From contig CAIIXF020000005.1 of assembly GCA_903813345.2 (NCBI GenBank), positions 10,047,375 through 10,111,374 on the forward strand: DNA of 64,000 nt, written 5' to 3'. The first letter of the stretch is position 1. Each line of letters begins with the position of its first letter. Under the pieces are notes generated by a model. The model had not been told where the DNA came from and did not search any database. It was given only the letters and a program-made list of their open reading frames with translations. Positions 44,311 to 56,300 of this stretch are shown piece after piece. The stretch is from Owenia fusiformis. Taxonomy: Eukaryota; Annelida; Polychaeta; Sabellida; Oweniidae. The position numbers were made by a program, and so were the translations under genes.

Positions 44311-47300
44311 ATGTCTTGTAAAATTTGTACAAAAGTGCTTCAGAAATCTCACAGGTTCTTCATCAGGTAAGTACATATAGCTACATATACACACGTTACA
44401 AACATGAAGTGTTGTATCAAGTTTCACTATGTTTTGAACTATACTTTCGCTTAAAATCAAATAATACATCTATTATCGCCCACTTTATATCAATTATTAA
44501 ATAGAAAATGTCATTTATTTATACTTCTAATAGGTCCTTTTGCTTTATACGATAGAGTTTGTGCATTAAATGTGTTTCTTGGAAAATCCTTCTCTCTTCT
44601 CTACTGGAAGCAAAGCACATTATGACAATCTTTGTATTAGTAACTGTACCCTCTGGTATTTTACCTCTTTTATAGATCTACAACAGAAACTTTGAATATT
44701 ATAGCTTTGGAATGCTGGGGAAATTAACCTTTGTCTAAGACTGTCATTACAGCTTAAATCTCACACATTTTATTCTGCCATATATGAGTCATGTCGTGAT
44801 CACAAAATTTGAAATCAAACCAGTCACCATTTTTCACTGCATAATTTGAATTGAAAGTTTTGGTCTTATTACCTCAGGAAAATTTTCAAAACACAAGAAG
44901 TGATCAATATATTAGTTCAAATCTTTTGGATTGCTACTTTGAATTTACAGCCAATGGTCCAGATGTCGTTTTGGCTCATTTTACCTAACATATCTCCTGA
45001 GCATGTCATACCTAGGTCAGATAATTTGATATTTTCTACCCAGTAGAAAATACATGTGCACAAAGCATCTTCCTTCTCGACGATCATCTCAGGCCAGAAA
45101 GAATTTGAGGAATTGAATGTGAAAATTGAACCCACTTGATTTTCAAAGATCAGGATGAATGGCGATGTTTTAGTTATAGTGTTGTCGCGATTAATCGATA
45201 CATCGCGATATACATCGCCAAAGCTGGTTCTGGCGATGCATCGATGTCTGAAACAAAACATCGATGTTTTTCAAAAAATTAATTTGCTAAAAATCGCCCT
45301 TTCTTATCTTATTTTGACACAAATTGCTTACCCTTTTTCATGTCTTATTTCATTTTCCAATGTTTTCTGATATTGTTTCGCTTTAAAACTGTTTCAGCTA
45401 GTCGAAATGTCTGTTCAACCATAAATCTAAAAAAAATTACTCTACTTTCATTTCACCGTTACTAGAAGTTTCCGGATGTACCAGCGTACTCTTATTAATT
45501 TGTTCTGTTCGGTATTTCAGTGCATTAGCGTTCGGTATTTCATTGCGCTTTTCTAGAAGTGCATCAATGTTTTCTACTGAAAATTGCCGATGCATCGATG
45601 TTCGATTATGGCACATCGCGTCAACACTATTTAGTTAATGAAAACACAGAATGAAATCCTGTGCCATGGGCTGATGTGAAAAAGTCATTCCACCCCAGTG
45701 GAGATCAAACCCACGACCCCTCACCTTCTGGGCGATTGCAAATAAGTTTGAGCTCGGTAAATGTTCAAGTTGAACATTTCAGTCATCATAAAAATATTAT
45801 AGTCTTGCATTTTTCAAAATATATGTATAAAAATTATTCACCTAACTGAAAAATCGTCCTGGAGGAAACATAGTTATTGTTATTTTCAGAAGAATACTGC
45901 ACAACAGTCCGGCAGTTTATCACCAGATGCAGAACTGTAACCTAACTACAGATGCGCCATCTATTGTAATACCAAAGAAGATCAAGCGGGATGAACTGTC
46001 AATCTTACAGGCACTTGCATCAACAGTTGAAAGAGTATGTCTTTGATTTTCTGCAGTTATTAAAAATATTTAGTATTTTAACAATATTTTATTTATCTAT
46101 TTGTTTGTACATAACAATCATTTTACAGTATAAAGTGATATGAAAAAAATTGGACTTAGAGGTGCATGCCTATGCTAAGTTCTCTCCTAATATTAACCCA
46201 TGGTTTATAGTTAATAACACTCCTCAATGATCTTATGTTAAACTAAACGCCCCTTTACCGTAGCACCCATGGTCCCATAAGCAGTATAATATTAAAACTG
46301 TATTGTTTCATAATGAAAATATCTGATGTTACATGAAAGCATATTTTTAGTATTTACAAATGTGATATATTTGTATAATTAATATGATATTCAATATTAT
46401 AAAGTTTGGGATTTCTCAAAGAGCAATCATGAATTAATTTCATGCAAAATGTGGGTTATATGCATAATATATAGAAGAAAGAGGGAGATGACAGGAAGCA
46501 AGTGGACAAATTTTTAGGAAATGTTAAACTCCATAGACAGCCCTCCCATATTCTGAAGGAATTCAATGCAAGGAAAGCAGTTATTCCTAATCACTTGGTT
46601 GTGTTCAAAATCCAATGTGATCCACTATGGGTAAACCACTTTTCATACTAAGTAAGCGTCATATACTTCCTTATTTATTTTGCTGTACATTTTCTAGGAC
46701 ACCAATGCCCCAGCTTATCAGTACATGGACGACCCATTTTTTCAGCCCACATCATTGTTGCAGAAGGTATTATAGTTTACAGCATTTTTGTTTATTTCAT
46801 GTAATTAAAAAAAATGCTATGCCATATAATAGCCTACGGTTTTCAACATACATTACAACACTTTTTCTTTGTACCTATTGTATGTATTGGTTGCCATTTT
46901 TAGTAAACAGTCTAGTCATAAAACTTCTTTTCGCAATTATAGTGAGTCAAAATTTGATTTTATATTATGACAATTTGTTCTGCTTTGTAATGGATACATT
47001 TTCTCTATTAGCATCTGATGAAACTAATATTTTTCAGAACTTATTAGACCTATTACACCAATTTTACAGTATTCTTTAATTCTCCTGTTGTGTGTTATGG
47101 TTGCTATATATTATTTTGCATTGCAGAAATCATACAGTCTAGCCAAGGCATCAGGGAAGAAAGCGGCACACTATGTAATGGACAGATGGCCCTGGATCTT
47201 TGAACATGGGGTCTATAAAGAGAGCTATTTCAACATACCAGAGGCAAGTCTTTTTTTGGGTATAAATAATTGTAGGCTTAATGTTTGGATATGTGCAAGT

Positions 47301-50300
47301 TGTACACTCTACAGGATGTAACAGGAAGTAACAGGACTGGTGCTTGTATTTTGTTGAATATGCCTCAATTGTCTTTGAAATTTTACAAAATGTACTTTCA
47401 AGTATTGTGAATTAAATGTTAAGTGTACATACTACTTTTCTTGGGATTTATCATCTGTTAGTGTTTTTTTCAGAGTTAATACATGCATGTATGTTGTTTT
47501 ATATAAGTATAAGTGATAGCAGTGATCTCCCCAGCATTAAAGCAAGTGGGGGTAGCACCCACCTGCGATTTTAAAAACAGCCTTGCACTCACCTGAAAAT
47601 CCATTTCCATTTTCCACCCACTTGAAAATGAGAAAAATCATGACCACTTTTGAATTTTGCACCCACTTCAGAACACTAGATAAAAATAGTTCTATGTAAG
47701 TTCATCTCTCTGGTTAATATATCAGAAACAAGTCAAATTCTTTACTTCAGAGAATATTTTTAATTTATTGAGACTTTCGACTAATATCCCTTAGTCTTTT
47801 TCAAAATATAACAGCATGTATACATTTATGTGACGTCATAAACAGACAATGGAAAATTTAATTATTTAACAAATGACCTAGTGGTCATTCTACGTTTAAG
47901 ATATTACTGTATAAACAGTTGGTGCATTTAAAGGACAAAACTAATGATCAAAAGAAGTCCGGTGTAATTTACAAAATTGATTGTAAAGACTGTATTGCCA
48001 CTTATGTAGGTGAAACAAAGCGGGAACTAGTTACTAGAATCAGAGAACATCGTAGACCCACATTACTGTCGACTGGAGGTCTTGCTTCTGCGGTTATTGA
48101 ACATTCCATGGAATATGATCATAATATAAACTGGAACAATGTAAAAATCATTGATAATGAGAGTCATGATCTTAAACGTAGGGTTAAGGAAGCAATTCAT
48201 ATTAAAACAATGCAACCTAAAATGAACAGAGATAATGGGTATCAGTTGGACAATTTGTATCATAAAATATTGTAAATTAAGAATGGTATAGCAAAGTATG
48301 CAATAGTAATATTTGAGTTTAATTGTTACCATAACGATGATATATTTATCTTAAGGTTATTATTAGGTCATTTGTTTTTTCGTATCTATGTTTTTTGTTG
48401 TTGTTATTTTTTAGGTTACTGGTCATTTGTTAAATAATTAAATTTTCCATTGTCTGTTTATGACGTCACATAAATGTATACATGCTGTTATATTTTGAAA
48501 AAGACTGAGGGATATTAGTCGAAAGTCTCAATAAATTAAAAATATTCTCTGAAGTAAAGAATTTGACTTGTTTCTGATAGATAAAAATAGTTTGATAGTG
48601 AAATAATGAGACGTTTCGATACATAGGAAATGTATTGATACAAAGAAAATTTGTACATGAGAAATGTTATTTGTTTGCAGGTGTGGAAGGTGAAGGGCAG
48701 CAAGTGCAAACATGACATCTCTACATTGGATGGCCTTGAGGAGAGACTTGAGAGACGAATGGTGGGAGAGGCCTTTCAAGCCTATAGAGCTCTCACTGAG
48801 TCTGGTCAGTTATGCAAAGTCATTTCTTTAATTCAGTGGATGAAAAATCATAATTATATTTAATCTGGTGAAAGGAATCTCCAAATCTGGTTATACTTGA
48901 ATTATATATAAACGACAGCACTCGTTAATTCAGGTCAGTTAAGAAAACATGTTTCGAGAAAAAAAGGAGAGTATTTTTTATTATTTCATCGTCTCTTTAA
49001 GTATGGAAATTTTCAAGATCTCGACTAGATGCGGCATGTGACAGTGTTGAGGAAATATGTTTAGCACTTCATTCAGTCAGAAGGTCGACTTTAATGATGA
49101 AATTATGCTGATGAAATGACATGATGAAGGTCTATTGGATATGATTGCATTAAATCTTTGCAATAAATATATAATATGGTAATTGTTGAACCTCAGACCT
49201 TGTTTTTAAGGCCAAACATATATTGATTCTTTTTTATAGGCATAGAAATTCCTCAAGATATATGCCTTCAGTTACTAGACTTGCAGTCTATCTTCAATGG
49301 TTCGAATGTCACTGAAAAAGATCTACCTCCTGAAGAAATGTTCTACCAGGACCCTAATCCTAAGACAGGAGGAGGGGGACAACTTAGAGAAACTTGGAGG
49401 TAGGGATGGAGAAATATTTACTTAATTACTCTAACCAGGACTTTTAGATTGAGGCACTGCACCTCAGATTAGTTTATTCCATGCCCATTTTGCCAAGAAC
49501 ATTTATCTAAAAAATATTTACTTCAAATAATAAAGCAAAATTAAAATGTCACTAGGGCTGGCCATAAGTCAAAACACTGATCAATAATTAACAGGTATTC
49601 ACATTTCACTCTTACATGGTAGTCAATTGGAAATTCCAAAATTGGGACAGGGAAAAAGTGTTCAGATTGAGAGGTGTTTGGATACACATGTTTTACATTG
49701 TACTTTATATTTCAAATGGGCTCAAATCATGTACTTTAAAAGTTTGTAAATGTTTACAGGGCTAACCACCCTGCTGAGGTGATGTTTGAGAATCTCACTG
49801 AGAAGACACCAGAGGCTTATGCCAGTATCATTAAAGGAATGGTGAAATATTCAGAAGCTGAAAGAGCATACCAGTTATACACAGAAATGTTGGAGAATAA
49901 CATACCAGGTAATGGTTGTGATCAGTAAGTTCATTTTTATGTCACAACTTGTGACATATTGTTTGTTATTGTTCCCAACTTTTTTGTGGCGGCAGTTGGT
50001 GTTCGGTGGTTGGTGTTTGGCATTTGACATTTGGCTTTGACCTTATGGCAGGTTGTGACATTTCAAGTTAATGACTTGTCTTAAAAGTTAAGAGTTCAGA
50101 AAAATATCTGCTACGTATTGTATATGATTGTCATATATCATGTGATAATATGTGAATGTTTCTTACTCTCTCATTGATGCGAATGTTTAATTTGATGTGA
50201 GTGAATACAATGATCATTATTGTAATTTTAGTTGATGTGAGTGTATACAATATTCATTATTGTAATTTTAGTTGATGTGAGTGTATACAATGCAGTGATC

Positions 50301-53300
50301 CTCATTTCCTTCCAATTGAAAGACATGTCTGCAGAGCGCTGGGATCAAGTCATAGTAAGTACAGTATATGCATGATGCAGTTGCGGAGTTATTTTGTTAA
50401 TATTTCATATGTAAATACTTAGAAGCATATTACACTGTCCAATTACAATTTAGCCGACCATTTCAAAAAGGCAGTCTTAGGGCGTTCAATTGGACTTGCT
50501 ACTGTGTCATGGCGTTACTGTTTTTCAGTTTGGCTGCAACTTTTATATGTGTTATTTATGTTTTGTTTTTAACTGGGAAATAGTGGAGCTATTTTGTTAA
50601 TATTTCATAATGTGAATACTTAGAAGCATAAAACACTGTGACACACTTAGTATGTTTTCTGATTTTCGGATCAATTTCATATATTTTTGCTCATTTCACG
50701 AGGCCCGTGAGAACCGCAATCAGAACCGAACCGAACTGTGAAATACAATCACCGAACCGAACCGTGAAATCTCAAACCGTGTGACCCCTATTAAAAATTT
50801 TTTTTTTAAATTGAGGCTCTTATTTTAATTTTAATACTTTTTTTCAGACTATAATGGAAGACATGAAAAAAGCAAATGTAGCCCCCAATCTGGAGACATT
50901 CAACAATGCCTTGCAGATCCTTGGGAGAATGCCAAGGTTCAACAAACGACAGGGGTTGGCAATTGCTACCATCAATGAAATGATAAAGTGTGGAATAGGT
51001 GAAGTACCATATTATAGTTATATACGAGGGTTGTCCCAGAAGTAATGCACTATATGCTCTAACTTTATTTAATACTCTTCAATTCAGCTGTGTATATTAC
51101 AATTGAAGTTTTGTCTGTCATATCCGGAAGTTGTATAAGTACAGTAATATTAATAGTGCAGGTATTTATATATAAGTTGAATGTTATAAGTTACTAGGGG
51201 TTCATTAATGGAAATGGATGTTTTGGAAAGTAAAGAATTTTTAGATCTATTGATTTCTTTCTCTCTGTGATGTCATCATTTTTATGGCAACATCGATTGA
51301 TGTAACAATTGGAACCTTACTTTAGATTGTGGTAATAACAGTTTATAGTAGAAATTATTTAAAAATCTATTTAATCTGTAAATTGATAATTTGTCCAATT
51401 TCAGAGCCTAGTTTGGGAACCTTTACATTGCTACTAAAAATATTCTACGCATTTGATGGTAGGTAAACACTTTTAGTGAATATATATTAACTTGACACTT
51501 ATAATAGGGGAGTGTTTCTAACAAGTTCTAAGAACTACGACAAGCATTAGCATTTTTAAGAATTTCAAAATGAAAAGTTGACAAAAGAATAGCAATTACT
51601 GATAAAAATGAGTTTTCTAATAACTTACAATGAGCAAACATATGATGGTTGGGTTTCAAACTTCACATCTGGAATTTGTGTGTTTTATTGTCACATTGTT
51701 ATAGTCTCCAACTTTTTTGTGGACTGTGTTCGGCATTTGTTGTTCAGCTTCAGTAACAAATGGCAGGTGGTGACATTTTGTCACTTTTTCTGTGATCAGC
51801 ATTTGGCATCAGTGTTTGGTATTATGTGTTTTTAACAGATTTGTAACAAATGGTTACATTGTAATTGCAATCAGGTTGTGACATTATGCCTTATTGATGC
51901 CATGTGATTTTTAATTCCAGATAATAATGGGCCAATATTAGGTGATATTATCAGCTATTTAGAGTCCAAGGGGGAATCTATACTGAGGAGCTCTTTAGAC
52001 CGTAAGTCACAAAGTGTAATGATCCTAAGACCAGTAGTTAAACATCCACTTTTAGATTATTTTATTAGTTTTGAAAAGAAGAAATAACATAACACAAGAT
52101 ATTTTACATGTAGATAAATAATAAAGATTATTGTATTGTATCTACTGTAACCACTATTGTTCTATTATGGGCACTCACTGGGATCACTGAGTCAATGACC
52201 TGAATTTCTTAACATGACAACAAGCATATTATTTTTGCCTGCTTGGACCTAGTGGCACATAAAATAACTACAACCGAGCTACATATGTGAACACATCTTA
52301 ACAGCTACTTCTTCTTTTCAGTGCAATTTTTCTCCACTGCGATGAGTAAGATAGCGTACAACATGCATGACGTTGACATGGCCCACAGGCTTCATGCTCT
52401 TCTTAATGTTGGAGAAAATATCAAGTTCCTGTCTAACGCTAACAGACAAATGAACTATTAGTATGTATTTTTAGTTTATTTTTTTTAACAGTAATTTTCT
52501 GATAAAAAGAAATCAGTGTTGGACCATTATTTATGAAACAATTTTTGAATCAGCAATGTACATGTACAATGCATTTTAAGATGAGAGCCAATAGCATATT
52601 TTGGTCCAACCTGTATATTGTAACAATATAGGCCTCATTAGTCTCCCCAGGATTTTTCTCACTTTTCTCAAATTTTTACACATGTTACGAGGTAAGAAGT
52701 TCTAGAGCTGATTAACTTTTCGGTGGCCATCTTGCATTCTGGTGGCCATTTTGAAAGTTTTTTGATAACTTTTCCAGGAAACCACTTAACAGAATTACAT
52801 CAACTTTTTTTACGCATGTTAACAGTTGTCATCTTGCTTTCTGGGTCAACAAGCCCACACTGCTATGTTTTAGGTACGATATTGTTCACCCTGTGCCTTG
52901 TTCAATAGGCTGTTAAATCTAAAGATTTCTTGTTTCGGTCAAATTATCTTAACATTTTACCCTTTTTTGAGGATGCGTACAGATTTTCAACAGGGTGGCA
53001 TACAATTTTCAGAATTTCAAAAGATTGTTACACATAGTTTCTTAGAAGCTTGTGAGATCACTCGGTTTAATACTACAAGAAAATAATTCAAATATCTTTC
53101 TATTCCAGTAATGCATACTTCAAGCTTGTCTGTATGTTTCAACCTATTGGTGAAGTGATGGCATTATATGAAGAACTCACTCCAAATGTGAGTAATTATT
53201 TCTTAGTTTGTTTCAAATGTGACTGCAAGTAAGTGATAACATATTGTTATTGTTTCCGACTTTTTGGGGATGATGTTCAGTGTTTGGTGTACGGTGGTCA

Positions 53301-56300
53301 GCATCTGTAACAAATGGCAGGTTGTGATATTTTGCATGTTAATGCCTTGTTTCGTTTAATAACAAGATCTAAGTGTTAGTTTCCCCTGTTGGTACCCCTG
53401 TTGATAACAAGATCACCTCTTTAAAGGATGACATCACCTCAGGCATCGCAATCCTCACAATCGTGAAGTAATCAATATTTATAAAAAACAACAATATATT
53501 TTCACCAAACTTGTAGATAAATATTGTATACTTTTAGAATCAACTGAAATATTTAGTCCAGATGCCAAGGATTGTCATTCATTTTTATTTATAAGCTATT
53601 TGGTATTTTAGATATGGTCCCCTAGTGGCTTCCATATCCAAGAGCTGCTACAGTGCATCAAGATGAACCATGCTTATGAGCATCTACCAATTGTTTGGTC
53701 AGGTAAGGGGACAATATTAGAAAATTAGAAAGTCTAATAGCATATAAAACTACTGAAAGTTTCATGATTTTATTGATAATTGCATTTTTGCCATTGTCAT
53801 AATGTAAAATATTGTCTCAAGTGCTTAAAAGATGGCATTTTATTCACAGCTTCCATTAACAAGGTCTTATGTCATTAGACATTTAGAATATGCACATTTT
53901 CAGATGGGCTTTACTACTTTCTCTCACATTTTATATATATGGTCCTGTATAAATATGCAAAGAGGATGTTTTAATTTTTTTAGTAATACATATTCCACTC
54001 TAAACTTCACATATTCTCATTTTCACTCTCGAATGTCCTCACCTACAGTGTGTATCTATTTCAGATTTGATTCTCTTTGAGCACGCTTTCAAACCAGAGA
54101 CAATGTCAATGTTTGTTGAGATTATGGCATTGAAAAAGCAAGATGTTGAGGTTTGTTGTATTTGAAAACTTGCTAACCACTACTCTTTTAAAGCCCAAAT
54201 TTTCCCTGACAATAAAAGAGCACGTGGGTTATCGCAAACAATTTCAGAAGGTTATATCTTGGATTATGACTATTTTCTGACAATGAAGACAAGTTTGTCT
54301 TTTAGATCAATTCATTATCTCTAAGAAAATTATGCACAGTAATAATAAATTCAAACAAACTCGGAGATATTTAACTAGCAATTAACCCATCAACACACTT
54401 TTTGACCCCACTTTGAAGATGTTGACCCGATTTTCACCAAAAATGCAATCATTTTTTACAATGTTTAATGCATTACTATTCTTTATTTTGATGTATCAAA
54501 TAGTTCTTGAAAGAAAAACTTAATTGCATTAAGATAAGTGTTCCCCATGTTATTTCTCCATTGAAAAATCTCATGCTATCCATTGGTTTCAGTTCATTTT
54601 GGTCATCCAAATTGAATATCTTTAAAGTCCTTGGAGCAATCAAATTTTCCTTTTAGGAAATCGAACATGTCTCAAAGCACATTCTACTTATGCATTCAAC
54701 AATATAATAATGGGTTGCATTTTTGGTAAAAACTAGGTCAACATTTTTGAAAAAGTATGTTGATTGGTCCATTGCCCCTTCAATATCACTTAGGTCTGAT
54801 TAACTAAATTATCATTATATATACTTTTCTTGAAGATAATGAATGGATCTAAAAGATACACCCATGTTCATGATCAGAAAATATTCATAATTCAAGTTAG
54901 AATCGTTTGAAATTGTTTGCGATAACCTACGTGCTCCTTTCACTATTTTGTCAATCTGAAATGTTTCATGGCCATTAAACTTTACTGAAGGAATATCCAA
55001 ATGAATTCAATGTTAAATCAAAATTTCACTGTGCCTTTTATTTCATGGTCTCTTCATAGCCTCTTCAGCAAAAATAGTGAAAATTAGGGCACCTTGAAAA
55101 TTTGGGCTTTTACAGTACAGTATCAATGTAAGTCAAACACCAATGCTAGTTATATCCCATGTCAACCAAAATTCTATGTCAGCCTAACACATGATAACAT
55201 TTCAATTCGAATTAGTAACTTGAAAACATCTCATCCTTGAGATGTCATTGCTATAAATAATGTTCTGATGCACTATGGAATCAAATGTTTACCATGAATG
55301 AAATAAATGTCATAAGTTTCATTTTAATCATGTTTTTGTGATTTTAAAAACTTTATGAAGCTAGCATATAGAACCTAAGTTCAGAGATCAAAAAAACAAC
55401 TGTTCAATATAAAAAAACAAGTAAAATCCCATATTAACATGTTATGTCACCTTGACATGAAGATGACATATGACCGAGTTCTGTCCGTATACTGTAGATA
55501 CACTTAATTTGGGTACCGTTTTAATTTGATGGATTGGGAATTGAAGAAATCTGCCAAATTAAAAATCCGCCAATTTTCACGAGTGTAAGTATTCCTATTT
55601 GGATCTCAGTGGTATACCAAGACTTACAATACATAGAAAACATGAATCTGAAGTGCTTATTTCCAGATCAATGATAAAAGTTGAGCTCAATCCTGACTCT
55701 GCCAAATTAAATAGCCGCCAATTAGGGCTGAATGAATAGTAAATTCTCATACCGAATATTCGGCCAGCAAATCCCCGTTCGGCCACGAATATTCGTTAAA
55801 AACCCAGAAGTAAATATAAGTTGTTTGATTTCTAAGAGCATGTGAAGTAAATACGCCAACTTTGATCATAAATACTTATTCCAAGCGCATGCGCGTAAAA
55901 CCGAACCTAAAACGAACCTGGCGCAGATGTTTTTAGCTTTATATTCAAGTACTTAACTCTTATGGATGCCACTGGATTAATCAGCAGTGCTCAGAGTTTA
56001 CAAGTAAGAGCTGCAGATGACTCTTAGGTGAGTAACCATGTACTGTACGCCCGGTATTATTCGCGAGCTTTAATTTCGCGAATTTTGCGAAAACACGGTT
56101 TCGCGGCTATTAAATTTCGCGAATACTGTATTTTATCGTATTCGGGGATTCCCCAGTATATGATGTCCAATCAAATTGCAGGCTACGATCACGTGAACAA
56201 TCGTGCGCACGTGCGCTTTCATTGCCGCGCATGCGCATAGTAAAGTCATGGAGTTGCACAGTACTATTGAAGTACTATAACTCGATTCAAACTAGTAGAT

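Noticed and set aside
45690-45720. tRNA-like B box on the - strand
   Set aside because: Only the T-arm-like word is present; no cloverleaf.
46627-47079. 150-codon + strand frame in PTCD3 intron 2/exon 3
   Set aside because: It overlaps PTCD3 exon 3 in another frame and otherwise runs through intron; composition is AT-rich noise.
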